Assembly: GCF_963678635.1 (NCBI RefSeq)
Contig: NC_087070.1
Span: forward strand, 33,617,955-33,681,954
From: Symsagittifera roscoffensis
Lineage: Eukaryota; Xenacoelomorpha; Acoela; Convolutidae
Direction of reading: 5' to 3'
DNA: 64,000 nt
Each line of letters opens with the position of its first letter. The first letter of the stretch is position 1. Made by a program: the position numbers and the translations under genes. Below, in pieces: positions 20,650 to 33,040 of the stretch. The notes beneath the pieces are model-generated. The model saw only the letters and a program-made list of their open reading frames with translations. It did not search any database and was not told where the DNA came from.

Positions 20650-20870
20650 TTTTCGATAATTGGAATGCATTCTTGAGGAACTTCTTGATCCCAATATGTA
20701 CCAGATCGCCAAAGCTTTTGAAGCCGTATTATAACAGTAATGACAAATGGTGCTATCAGTCCCGGTGGATCAAAAATTTTGGCTTCAGTAGACAGAGTTT
20801 TAGATAGAGACATCTTTTTAGCGGTTAAGTTGTTTTTCAGTACGGGCTGAATGATGAGCGTGTCATTCAT
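20650..20870 (-). pseudogene. BEL/Pao RT connection fragment
   Basis: The minus-strand translation holds FDPPGLIAPFVI and LQKLWRSGTYWDQEVP. In BEL/Pao Pol proteins the matching FDPLGLL.P and LQ.LW....WD..VP motifs lie just after the RT palm. Order and spacing to the YMDD at 21,063-21,074 fit. Confidence 0.78.
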
Positions 20871-20999
20871 AGTATCTTACTTCACTCCCAAAACCCGATG
20901 AATAGTACTCTTGTTTTCAGCTTTCGGTTCATTGAGGAAATCAAGCACTTCTGTAGTACTCGATATATATTTGGTTAAATTGAATCCTCCTTTTCAGAG

Positions 21000-21540
21000 A
21001 ACCACCTTTACAGCTTAAGTTGATTCCTGTGCTTCCAATAGATTGCCATAGGAATTTACGAAGTCATCCATGTAGAAGCTGTAATAAACTAGTTGCTGTA
21101 TGTTGGGTTCTTTGTTGTGGAAGTCGACTGCTGTTTGATCCAGTGAGAACACGGCTATTGAGGGCGAGCATTTAGCTCCAAAGACTAGACGCGTATTTTG
21201 ATACTGCTTAATTCATTGATTAATCGGCCACAAAAATTATTGATCGTCTTCTTTTATGCCTATCTGCATAAACATGCCTTTGTTATCAACAGAAACTGCT
21301 ATTGGTTTTTCTTTAAACCTCAATAGCAAACCAAACATGTTATTAATTAGATCCAGTCCCGTCTCCAAACAAGAATTGAGAGAAATACCCTTGAATTTCG
21401 ATGCAGCATTTGTTACACGTCGAATTTAACCAAGCTTCTGGGGAGTTATAACCGGGTGTTGCGGTAGGTACCATTTTTGTAACGGTGGCGGATGAAGGAA
21501 AGTTACGGGTATAACGTAACTTTTATCAATATCAGTTGAT
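21000..21540 (-). pseudogene. BEL/Pao reverse transcriptase, with stops
   Basis: On the minus strand the frame reads WYLPQHPVITPQK (Trp codon at 21,471-21,473), then an RRV.NAASKFKG.SLN segment, a LLRFKEKPIAVS.D segment, a FGAKCSPS segment and YMDDF (YMDD codons at 21,074-21,063). These are conserved blocks of BEL/Pao RT. At least three in-frame stops interrupt the reading, so it cannot make an active enzyme. Confidence 0.85.
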
Positions 21541-22432
21541 AATGATTTGTCGTAGAGTTGCGTTGTGAGTTTGTCTTTTTGTAGTCGTCATTTTAGAGAT
21601 TCAAGTTGAGCTTCAGCAACAACTTAGTTGTTTGGCATCGTTCTGTTGTTCTTCCAAAGCAAATTGATTTGGTAGCGAAATCCTTCATGTTGAATGCTTT
21701 GTTTCATAATTTCTAATTGCTTAGTATGTATACTGGAAAACGGTCCTTTGGTTACCTTAGAAGCTGTGCCGGATTATTCTGAATTCCAAAGTTTTTCCAG
21801 AATTTCATATAAGGAAGCATCCTTGTGTTATTTTATGTCTATGAAAGTGGTTTGATGATAGTTGCACGGCTCATCTAACGACTTTTGATGAAGCCGACAG
21901 ATTATCGTCCATCCCAGCCAATTGCGCACTCCATACGCAATGGACGTATGTTGACCGGCATCATATGTTGTTCAGTTTTGCGACATCTATCAAATCCAAA
22001 TTGAGCGTTTCCACCGAGTAGAATGATTGTAGGATAAACGTGGCAGTAGTAGAGTTGAAAGATCCAGTGTGTAGTTTAACCAGATTTGACAAAACTGAAA
22101 GCACCATTAAGCTCACTGAAAGCACCATTAATACTTAATTCAACTGTTCGACTGGTCTTACACTGTAGGTAACAGCTGTGCATTTCAGGACATAAGAACA
22201 GCTACTGCAATTGTCAAAAACTGCCTAGTAAAGAACCGCTTTGTTGTTGCTCAACAAAGTTATGGGCATTAGATGTAGTTGGTTTTTCAAACCGGATTTT
22301 GCTTTCACTTAATTTTCCAAAAAGATATTGTTGGACTTCTGAGTATGCCGCTGCGCAGTTTTATACTGATTCCTCTAAAAGTAGAGTGGTTTTCTCCCCA
22401 CAGGTGTCTACGATACAACCTCTTTCAGTAGT

Positions 22433-22570
22433 ACAGTCAGTTCACCTATGGTTACCCAGGCAGTTGAAGCACAATTGCTTATCCTTCAATAATTGAGTTT
22501 TTTGTTGCGTAAATAGCTTTACAAAAGCTGGGCAGTGTCCAATGTAGTGGTCTTCCTTGTCCAGCGAACA
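22433..22570 (-). pseudogene. BEL/Pao gag zinc-finger region
   Basis: The minus-strand translation contains KEDHYIGHCPAF and later KQLCFNCLGNH with Cys at each end, the two-part Cys-His pattern of BEL/Pao Gag. An in-frame TGA lies just before the final DC. The region sits between the gag segment and RT, as expected. Confidence 0.72.
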
Positions 22571-22874
22571 TAACCATTTCAACTTACTTGGTTCATTCTT
22601 AAAGTTATTCTTTTATTCAGTATGCTGGCTGTTATGCATTAATATGAACGATTTTTGTGCATGGTTGTTTTTCCATTCTTTGTTTCCTGTAAAAGTGCGT
22701 GGTGCATCGGGTAAAACGTCTAAGTTCTCGCAAGCTCTAGAGTAGTTGTTAAGCAGGTCTGTGAGATCTTTGAGGTAGCATAGTCCATCCCATTATGTAC
22801 GCAGTATTCTTACCATTTGAACAAGACTGTTGGGGTAAGTTTGGAGCGAGCAAGTCGAGTAAGGTTACTCGAGT

Positions 22875-23150
22875 TCAAGTCGAGCATGTGTAGTTCATTA
22901 GTTCGAAAATGTGCACCAATTTACTTAGAAAAGCAGCGAACCTAACGAACTTTTGAGATTCACTAACATGCAGTCGCTCAAAGTTTTCCAGCTCCCTAGT
23001 AAAAGCTGCAACAACGAACTTAGATTTGCCACATCTGCGAATTAGCTCCTCTATTGCTTGAATGTACTGTGATGAATTCGTGCCGTAGCTCTCCACAATG
23101 TTTTTAGCTTTGTCGACACACAGGGTCTGGACGTAAATTAGTTGTTCCAC
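22875..23150 (-). pseudogene. BEL/Pao gag segment (DUF1759-like)
   Basis: A 91-residue helical stretch on the minus strand (VDKAKNIVESYG, IEELIRRCGKSKFVVAAFTREL) resembles the gag segment preceding the zinc fingers in BEL/Pao elements, where a capsid domain has alternating helices ending in a L..RYG-like motif. Upstream minus-strand DNA to about 23,900 may encode the eroded N-terminus. Family assignment rests mainly on the neighbouring RT. Confidence 0.55.
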
Positions 23151-24324
23151 ATCAGTTAATTTGAGATTGTTTCAAATTGCAGTTTGGAACAACTGAAACC
23201 AACTATTCCATTCTAATTGACTACCGTCGAACATTGGTAGCTTAATATCAGGAAGCTTGAAACCTTTGAGACTGTAATAATGTTGCTCGTGTTCTGATCA
23301 GTAAAACGGAGACCGTGATTGACTGGAGTTACAATTCTTGAACACGGTCAATCCGTAGCGCGCTTGTTGAGACCATTAGTACCAGTCTGTGGCTGCTGTA
23401 GTGATGGCTTCAGTGGATATTGATCATTGCCAGAGAAATCTGGGTTTTCATAGGAACCAGGTCAATCGTATTTATCATCAAATTGTAGTCAATGTGATGG
23501 CCACGGAAACTGCCGCATCGATCACGAGTTCTCTGTTGTAGTGTATTTTCCTTGAGTAGTGTATTCGTGAAGGATTGGCTGGCAAAACATAAACGGGTTA
23601 AATGATACTGTTGTTGTAGTAGTATCAAAATTAATGGCTGCCGTAGAAACGTTGTACGTGTTGTTATAAGTTGTAGCGGAAGATCGCACGGGAATACTAC
23701 TGCTGGCTGGGATGGTATGTGAAGATAGATGGATGACTCCTCCAGCCATTCTACTCTTCAACTGTATTCCGTTGTTGTAATTTTCGTACCGTCACATTTG
23801 TTTCATTAGCGAACATTTGCGGCTTTGTCGAGAAGATGCATCATAAAGGAGGTTTTGCACGTCTGCAAGAGGGCACCATGCTACCTCATCTGCCATTTCT
23901 TCCAATTCTTGCAGGCATTTGAAAACTCGTTAGCCGTTATTTTAACATCCTCTTATTCCGTAGTTTGTGCAATTTCGTTGATTAGTTGTCGTTCACGGCT
24001 CTGAAGAGAAGTGTAGCAAAACGTCCATTTATTTATGAGCGCTTGTTGTGAGATTTACGTAGCCATCAAGAAAAAGGTGAAAAGGTTGTAGGAATGTTAT
24101 AATGAGGTTACAAGAGAAATTATGAAATTTAGGTTTAGATAACAATTGTTCTTTTTTGTAGACAAAGATACGTACGGTTCTGTTGGCACTACGAAAGTCC
24201 GTGTTTCGTATAGGGCTGTTATAACATTTTAAGAAACTATGAAGTATCACGTACTTCAACTATAAAGTACGAAGTACTTTTGATAGTTATTTAGTTTTTT
24301 AGCGGTGAAACTTAGATGTGAATA

Positions 24325-24580
24325 CAATTTAAGGCTCCTTTCCAGTTCCCCCCACTTTGATTTTTTCCGAAAATATTTTTTCCGAATTTCAGTATATGGA
24401 ACTCAATTTGAAATGACTTTTTTGAATATAAACTGCATTAAAACGTGTCAGCGTGAACAAGTGAACAAATTCCTACAACATTTTTTACCTGCAAATGCCG
24501 TGTGAACATTTTTTAAACAGCTGAATTTAATTTTGTAATTTCCCGAGGGGTGTGGGAAACTGGAAAGGAGCCCAATTCAA
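24325..24580. mobile_element. 240-bp MITE with 8-bp target duplication (hAT-like)
   Basis: The ends are a 15-bp perfect inverted repeat, GGCTCCTTTCCAGTT, at 24,333 and its reverse complement ending at 24,572. The flanks are CAATTTAA and CAATTCAA, an 8-bp direct repeat with one mismatch. Length, lack of coding and an 8-bp duplication fit a non-autonomous hAT-like element. The terminal bases are not the usual hAT ones, so the superfamily is tentative. Confidence 0.6.
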
Positions 24581-25778
24581 CCTTTTGAGTAAGATGAAAT
24601 ACTTCTTAGACCTCACTGGTTCTTTTTTTTGGGAAAAATTTCGCTACAGGCTTTCTTTTGTTTTTTTACAAGTTTCGAGAAAACTGTTGGAATGGTATGT
24701 TACATTGTTTTGCTTTTTTAATGGTGCTTGGTTAAGGAAATTTTGGCTATCGGGCTTTGGTTATCAGTGTTTTTTTAAACCGGAAAAAATCTACCTTTGC
24801 ACCCCGAGGATTAACAATTAATCAGGGATTACGGCAAAGTTATGGAGCTTGAGTGAATGATGAATACAAAGCACCGTGGATAAGATTTGTAAAAACTTTA
24901 GCACGATTATGAGAAAAAAGTTTGAAAAATGAATCTGCCCTGAGTTTTGAAGTGACTGTGAAGAGCTGGGTGACCACTTTGAAGAAATGGGGACCCCTGA
25001 GAAGAGCTGGGTGATCCGTTTGAACAGTGAACGGCTGAGGGGGCTTTTTGATCAGCTTGGGGGAGGCCTTCGTGGGCTCCTCTGATAAACCTTCGATGTA
25101 GAACTCTTGAAGTGTAGTGTTGTTTGGGAGGCTGAGGGAATGTACGCCTGTGATCTGTGGATGATTGTCGCGAGACTTCCCTGCGGGGTTCAGTTGTCCT
25201 TTATGAGTGACTGATTTGCCTTTTTAGGCATTGACTTGGCCGTGGGGGGGGGGGGGGGGGGGGGGAACGAATTATCGGACTTCGAAGAAAACAAGACGTG
25301 GTCGCCAATATTTAAGACCCTTTGTTCATATGTGTCTTAAATTAACTTCGTTAACTAGTCAAAGTCAATTGTTATATCATCCAAAATTACAATCGCACTC
25401 CAATACTTAATTAGTTATGAGCTTGAATTTACAGCCTTTTCCAGTAATTAACGTGAAAGATTATTCACATCATGAATATTCAATACTTCTAGTATTACAA
25501 AAGTCGATGCAAGTAAAAAATAGTTGCTCTCAGTGTTGTTGTTTCCTCTCCAAAAAATTTGGATAAGACTTCGATACAGAGGGCCCAATAACTAAAGCTT
25601 TGAGGTTTCAAACTTTTGTTATGGCTAACTCGATAGCAGCCTGCAGCCCCAAGCTCCACAGTGAATGCAATTTATTTTAAGGCAAAACCTTTCTGATTCA
25701 ATGAATGCGTTACGAAATTGGCCACGTCAGCATCAATCAAACACAAAAACAGCTGCAGAAAACCTTCGCAAATGAAAT
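24581..25778. other. Noncoding DNA with a 22-base G run
   Basis: No supported gene. A run of 22 G lies at about 25,244-25,265, able to form a G-quadruplex and prone to sequencing error. GA- and TG-rich short repeats (AAGAGCTGGGTGA twice) lie near 24,960-25,020. Confidence 0.5.
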
Positions 25779-25784
25779 ATCTCC

Positions 25785-26008
25785 AGTAGTATTGTATCGT
25801 GTTCTGGATCCTAAGGGGGGGGGGTCTTTCCTAAGGGAGGGGGGTCCTCACGTAAAGCAAAATCCTAGGAAATGGGTCCTTAATTTTTTGGAAGAATCTA
25901 ATCCTAAAGTTTTGTAAACGAAAAAATTTTCCACCCAAAAAAGCAGAAGACCCCCTACTTAGGATCTTGCTAATTTAGATTAACAACAAGGGACACGATA
26001 CAAAATTC
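25785..26008 (+). repeat. Left terminal block with nested inverted repeat
   Basis: The outer TATTGTATCGTGT near the left end reappears inverted as GGGACACGATACAAAA at 25,990-26,005. An inner pair GGATCCTAAG / CTTAGGATC lies between. Thus the last 220 bp of the arm are themselves a small foldback. G-runs at about 25,815-25,850 lie within. Confidence 0.75.
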
Positions 26009-27429
26009 TTTCTAATTCCAATTTTTGGGCACCTAATTATTGGTCCTGGTTAATTATATGAATCATATTAATTGTTATTTTTGTTTCGGGCAAAAGAACT
26101 TTCGACCTAGTTGAAATTGGTTAGTGAAAGTGGAATTGACTTTTATGGTATAAAAGAAAAAATCGCCGGCGATTTTGGCAGCGTAGCTTAACTGTTGGCA
26201 GCAGTAAACTAATTCCGTAACTTGACCCATATTTTTTTGTGAAAAGGCAGTAAATTGAAACTAATTCTCCAAAGGCGGCGGCCGTTTCTGGAAAAAAATC
26301 TACCAATGATAAATTCGTCAAATTTTGAAATGAGAAAAACGAAATTAGAAGGAACTTGCTGTTTTTCAGACATTGATAATTAACTTATACAATTTAGAGG
26401 GTTTTCAACCATACAAAAATTCAAAGTTCCAAACCCGGGAGGAACAGTATGCTGTTTCTCTAGAGGGGAATGGAAGTTTCAATGGGGAAAGGACGAGTGG
26501 AAAAAGGAAAAGGGGCAAGAAATATGAAAAATGCACCGAGCTTTTTGCAAAAACTTGGTGCATTTCTACAAAACAAATGTGTTTCCTGTAGTTCATCTGG
26601 TTATTCACCACCGGAAACTAGACAAGTCTAAGAGTATCTACTAGGTATCTTTTATCTCCTCTGGCTGACATTTAGCAGCTTAGAGAGACGTTGGAAAAAA
26701 CCATTAAAATTGGGTAAAACCGAGCTACTCCAACTGATTCAGAAATAGTTCAAGAAATGAATACGTTCTTAAAACAAACTTCTTATGACAGTTCTAACCA
26801 AAGAAACTTTTTTTTAGCTTTTTCTCATTCTTTGTTAGATCTAATAACTTTATTTGCTTGTTTCAATTAGGTTGAGACCTTATGGCGCCTTAATTGGTAT
26901 GAAAAACTGTTCTTTCGAAAAGTACTTGAACGACTGCAAGTTTTTATGATTGCACGCTTTTTCACGACGATGCAGCCGAATTTAAACATGAGGAGTGTCC
27001 AATGTACTGTTCCCGAGAACTATAACCACAGCTTTCTGGGCCATTCGAGTGGAATAGATTTCTGTCTTTTCAATAACTTGAAAAAACCGAAAGCCTATTA
27101 TTGAATATTTTATCTGCACAATGTTCAATGTTATGCAGTTAACTTTTGAACACTGGCAGTCTGTAGCTCTGTCATGTGCACACCACCATATGTCTGCAAA
27201 CCATCGATCTCGAAAAAACTTATTTTCCCTCTGCCAGAATCATAATTTGAATTTTGAGACCCAAATTAACTGGAAATTTGAGAACTTTTCAGCAGTCTCT
27301 TTTTAATTAATGGCCTTGAGAACGGTTTCACGATTTGGTAGCGTTAATTTGAGCCGTTCAGTAATTCAAGGAATACTTGCTGACTTTCTCACTTAGTTTT
27401 CTTACTCTACCTAACTTTCAAATTTTACT

Positions 27430-27910
27430 TTTTATTTACTTTTGATTCAACCTCTTTTCACTCTGCGTTTTTCCGTTTTACTTGATTACTGTCATGCTTT
27501 GATTTATTTTACTTTACTTAACTTTACTTTACAATACTTCACTTAAATACACCTAATTTCGTACTTACATAAAACTTAAAAAATTACTTATCGACACACT
27601 TTTTACTGAAATACTAACATACGTACCTTTTGCATAGATGAGTACAAACATACACATTTAATTTGACACATACAGACAGACAAAACAACAAGCATACATC
27701 AATTTAATTTGCCTAAATTTACTTCATTTACTTATATCGCTTATTTTTTTACATGATTTCACTTTACTCAACACCACATAATTAACTTTACGTTGATATT
27801 TTTACTGCATTTTGTGTTCACTCTTTACTTTACTTTACTTTACTTTGCCTTACTTCATCTTAATTTCTTTTACTATACCAACTCACCTACTTACTTACTT
27901 ACTTACTTAA

Positions 27911-27950
<40 letters not shown>

Positions 27951-28035
27951 CTACTTACATACTTACCTACTTATTTACTTACTTACTAACTTACTTACTT
28001 TCTTCTTTTTCACTTAATCACTTACCTACTTACTC

Positions 28036-28075
<40 letters not shown>

Positions 28076-28244
28076 TCTTACTTACTTACTTACTTCTTTT
28101 TCACTTACTCACTTACTTACTGTTTACCTACCTAATTACACTTTCACTTACTTTTTTACTTGCTTACTTACCTACTTACCTACTTACTTACTTACTAACT
28201 TACTTACTTACTTCTTTTTCACTTAATCACTTACCTACTTACTC

Positions 28245-28288
<44 letters not shown>

Positions 28289-29600
28289 TTTTACTTACTT
28301 ACTTACTTACTTACTTTCAACTTACTTTCTTACTTACTTACTTACTTCTTTTTCACTTACTCACTTACTTACTGTTTACCTACCTAATTACTTACTTACT
28401 TACTTTTTTACTTGCTTACTTACCTACTCACCTACTTACTTACTTACTCACATGATTACTTACAAATCTTCTTACGCACCTCTTTTTTTATTTACCTACT
28501 TCCTTTTTTGCCTACCATCTTACTTTTTACTGACTTACTTACTTGCTTGCTCACTCATTTCCTTACTTACTCCCATACTTACTTACACTTTTCTTACTTA
28601 CAGTCATACAATTATGTCGAATATACTTTTTTATATTAGTTTACTTCTTTTTAACTTTAGTTTTGTTTGTTTTAAACTATTTTACTTTACCTTTTATTTT
28701 ACCAGCTTTACTTAACTTCACCTTACTTTCCTTTGTTTTCGTTTTCTTACTTACTTACTTATTTACTTACTTACCTACTTACTTCGTTTTTGTTACTTAC
28801 TTCTCACTTACTCTTTCACAAAGTACTGACTTGCTTGATTACTACTTTTTTCACTTACTCATCTTCTTACTTGCTTACTTGCTTACTTACTTACTTTCTT
28901 ACTTAATCACTTACTTTCTTTTTTTTACAAACTTGCTTACTTATTTACTTTCTGCCTAGTTAGTTTTACTTTCCAGTTTTACTTCACTTTACAAAAACAT
29001 AATTAAATTTAGGGTATTTTACTGAACTTCTTTACTTTACTTCACTTCAGCTTACTTTCTTCAGTTTAGCGTTAGTCTTACACTTAGTTTGCCTTAGAAT
29101 TTGTTCTCTTTACTTTGCTTTGATTTACTTTACCTAGTCTTATTTTACTTTAACCGTTTTTATTTTAATGTATTTACCTAAACTCACAATAAACTTACTC
29201 ACTCTACTTTATTTTACTTTTATTTTACTTTATCTTCACACTACCTTACTTCACCTTGATTTATTTTATTTTAGTTTAGCTTACTTAACTTACTTAACAA
29301 TATTTCATTCTTTATTATCTTTTTTCAATTAAATCCTTAGTTACTTTTTTTCTTGACGTCTGTACTTGACTGGATGTAGTTAAGCTTTGTTTCTTTACCT
29401 TTTCACATTTACATACTGCTTCTTACTTAACTAGTTTTACTTTAAATTACTTCTCTTTATTTTTTCTATCTAATTTAACATAACTTCATTTAAATCTATA
29501 TACACATACCTACTTAATTACCTGCAAAGTCATTTCCTGCCTTACTTAGATATTTATATAGATACTTTCTTACATACTTTCTGATATATCTATATAAACA
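27430..29600 (+). repeat. TTAC-rich microsatellite, left arm
   Basis: Degenerate repeats of TTAC/CTTA with interruptions by T- and TTTC-rich pieces, including two similar blocks of several hundred bases (about 27,880-28,140 and 28,140-28,450). Apparent long Leu-Thr-Tyr reading frames here are translations of the tetranucleotide and not genes. Confidence 0.9.
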
Positions 29601-29829
29601 CACATACTTTTTCAAACTTCAAAATACACAATTCCATTGATCGACTAGCTGGTGAAAATTTTATTGTTTATAGTAACAAAAACTTAGCTCAATTCCTGTA
29701 AAGTACCTGAATCCATAGTACGGTAGTTATGATAGGTACTTTGAAAACTGAGTTTAAGCCAATTATATTTATAAATAGCCATAACTATGTGTAGTGACAC
29801 CTTTATTTCAAAAGAATAAAAGTTAAGAT

Positions 29830-31380
29830 TTTGAAGGTTGGGTTGGTTGGAAAGACTTACGGAGGGATAGCTAGATTTACCAACGGATAGAAGGCTGTAT
29901 GAAGGGACGGTTTGATGAGTGATTGGTTGGAACAAAACCTGATTAGTTGAATGGATGGCTAAATGGACGGTTAGATGAACAGATGGCTAGATAGCCGTAA
30001 GACAGGATCGATCAGGCTCATTGAAAGCTGGTTGGTTATATGAATAATGGCTTCATATATGCATGGAAAACTGATGAATGAAGTATGGCTTGATAGATGT
30101 TTGGTTTTCTGATGGATGGATGGCCCTATGATGGATGGATGGATGGCTTGATGAATGGATGTATCGATACTTGCATGGTTCGATAGATGGAAGGTTGGCT
30201 AGATAAATAAATGAATCGATGGTAGGATGGATGGCTGAATTTCTGGACTGATTGAAGACTGATAGAAGTATGATTGAAAGGATGTTTGGACGGATAACTT
30301 ACTGGATAGACAATGGTCGGCGAGATGATGCACAGCTAGATGGATGGATGACAGGATAGATGAATGCTTGGCCGAATAGCTTGATAAATGACTGAATGGA
30401 TAGTTGGCTTGGAGGATGGATGGCAGGATTGATGGTTGGCAGGGTTAGATCATGCGTGGCTGAAGAACTAAACAATTAGCTGGATGGAATGGCGACTGGA
30501 CTTTTAGGTGTCTGAATGGATGGATAGCTTGGTGGATGAGAAATTGACTGATGGCTGGACGTCTGGTTGGATAGCTAGACCGATCGTTTTTTTGGTAAAC
30601 GGATAGCCGGGAGTAACACGTTAGATGGATGGATGGCTGATTGCATGGATGGATGGCTGATTAGACGAAAACTTTTTGGATGAATGAAGAGATGGGTGGC
30701 TGGCTGGTTATTCAGATGGATGGAAAGATTACTGCCACTTAGATGAATGACTGATTGAATAGATAGCTTTGTGGATGAATGGATGATAACATGTTTGGGT
30801 GGCTGAAACGGTGGACGATGAGTACATAGATTGCTGCTGTATAGTTAATTGGATGGATCAATGGATGACGTAAAGGCTCGTATGATGAATGAATGTATAG
30901 CTGACTGGGAAGTTAGATGGACGGATAGATTTATGCCGCTTGGACGGATGACTGATTGGATAGATAGCTTTGTGAATGAATGGATCATGGGATGTTTGGG
31001 TGACTGAAAGCTAGGACGATGAGTACATATATTGCTGCTGTATGGTTGATTGGATGGATCAATGGATGACGTATAGGCTCGTATGATGAATGAATGTATA
31101 GCTGACTGGGAAGTTAGATGGACGGATAGATTTATGCCACTTGGATGGATGAATGATTGCTTGAGTAGCTTTGTGGATGGATGGATGATAAATTGTTTCG
31201 GTGGCTGAAAAGATGGACGATGAGTACATAGATTGCTGCTGTATAAAGGGTTGGACGGATCAATGGATAAATAAATGGCTCGTCGGATGACGCGATGGTT
31301 GGTTGACTGGTTGCATAGTTGCTTGATGGATAGATGACTGGTTGAATGGTTGCTTGACAGGTTAAACAGATGGATGTTAT
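29830..31380 (+). repeat. GATG-rich repeat, left arm
   Basis: Degenerate (GGAT)n-type DNA. Within it, a longer unit of about 200 bp recurs: GATGAGTACATA is at about 30,817, 31,018 and 31,219. The mirror CATC-rich block is at 39,430-41,200. Confidence 0.88.
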
Positions 31381-33040
31381 TACTAATTGCGAATGGATCT
31401 AGGACCGGATGTATAACCTTTGTACTACACTACTCTATGCTGCCCTGTTCTCTTTAGTCATTACTGTATACGATAAGGCTAAACATGTAAACATATCCTA
31501 AGGCCATTTTTACTTTAGAAAGAGGGCAAATAAATGTCCAGGCATTTAAGTGAACCACCAAAAACACTCATTATCTTGCAAGCAAAAAACAATTACCACA
31601 TAAAATTTTCAAACACTTGTCATACTTTACGTGATGGAAACTTTACGAAATTGAGACTAAAAGTAGTTGTTCAGCTTTTTAGTCAATAGATACTTCGTAG
31701 CATGTGTTGTTGTAGTAACCCACCTAGGTCTTGGAGGATAAAAATTGGTTTTTTACCTTTAAAGACCAGAACATTAATCATATGAAATAAGTGAAATAAT
31801 CAGATGAAACTCAAAAACTTCGACCTCAATATTTGGCAAAAAAATCTGTTATTTTAGTTTTAAGAAGTAACCTTTTAATCTTTAGATAAGCAATACAGTT
31901 TACCACTGTTATATAAAATGAGCCTCCAGAGTCTGAAAATTTAATCATTAGGCTTGAAAAATTGTATTCGTTTTAAACTCAAACTCAATATTTTTGACAT
32001 TTGAGAGGTACTGAAGAGCGATAACAAGGTTAATTGGGGTAAAAATATTGATAGTTTGTTTCGTAAAAGTTGAGCTTTGTTACCTCATGCAATTATGACG
32101 CTCACTGTGTTTTTAGATATAAAACATATAATTGAACCAAAACCTTTGATTTTTTTTTGTTTTATCCAATTTTTTTCCAATATAAACAAAAAAATTACTC
32201 TTTTTACTGTGTCAATTGATTAATTTGAAACGAGCAAAATCGCTTCGTAACTTCAACAACGTACTAACATGAAATGATTGATTTCTGTTTAAAGCAAGGT
32301 CAGCTGTTTGATATTAGCGTTTTTAGTTCAAGTGCTTTGCAAATCTAGTTGTATTAGTTTCGAACGAACTTAACAAATACGTGACTCAAGGCACCAACAC
32401 TAATATTTTGTAGTCAAGCAATAAGGATTGATGAAAAATTTTGTAAATTGTGAAATGGATCTAGAACCTTCAGACGTCTTCGTTTTGGGCGAAAACGTTG
32501 ACTGAAAAATGAAATTGCTGAAATCTTTTTCAAACAATTGTTGTAGTTATGCTTTGCTTTGTTTATTGTGTTATCTGGCGTCAATCTATTGGTAGATTGT
32601 TTTAAGATAAATGAGTGAACTAACTCAGGTTTTACTTGGAAATAATTGAAAACTTTTTTCGCTAATGAAATTATTTTGGCCAGAGTAAATTGGCAGTCTT
32701 CTAATAATTTGGACTTTAGTAATTGTCAAGTTTCGAAAATAGCCTTTTAGAGTTGGTTAATTTTTTATAAGGTAGCAGCAAAAAGAGACTTTTAGGTTGG
32801 TTTTTATAAGTCAAAGCTTCCAAAATGTTATTAGTTTTGAAATAAAATTAAAAACGGCTGAAAAAAATAATGTTTTCAAATCAGCATGAGTTGTCCCATC
32901 TGCATACAAAAAAAAACAGCTTTGAGTTATCTTTGACAGATTTAGAAAGGTTAGATCGATACAAACCAGCCTAACAAGAAGTTCTTAAGGCTTCCGGTGT
33001 GTGTTAAAATATGCTACCATGATTTTTCAAATCATTTCAT
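31381..33040. other. Unique-looking DNA in the left arm
   Basis: No supported ORF. The segment is repeated inverted at 37,765-39,430 in the right arm; for instance CATAGAGTAGTGTAGTAC at about 39,384 mirrors 31,425. Many small differences separate the two copies. Confidence 0.75.

Larger units (their letters stand above)
20020..23900 (-). mobile_element. Decayed BEL/Pao LTR retrotransposon
   Basis: Read on the minus strand, fragments appear in the order of a BEL/Pao polyprotein: a DUF1759-like gag segment (23,150-22,875), Cys-His zinc region (22,570-22,433), RT (about 21,540-21,000) and the RT to RNase H connection (20,870-20,650). The RNase H to integrase linker follows (20,330-20,112). In-frame stops and frame changes separate them. 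No integrase and no LTRs were found, so it is truncated at the 3' side or too eroded to recognise. It is much older than the intact element at 1-18 kb. Confidence 0.8.
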
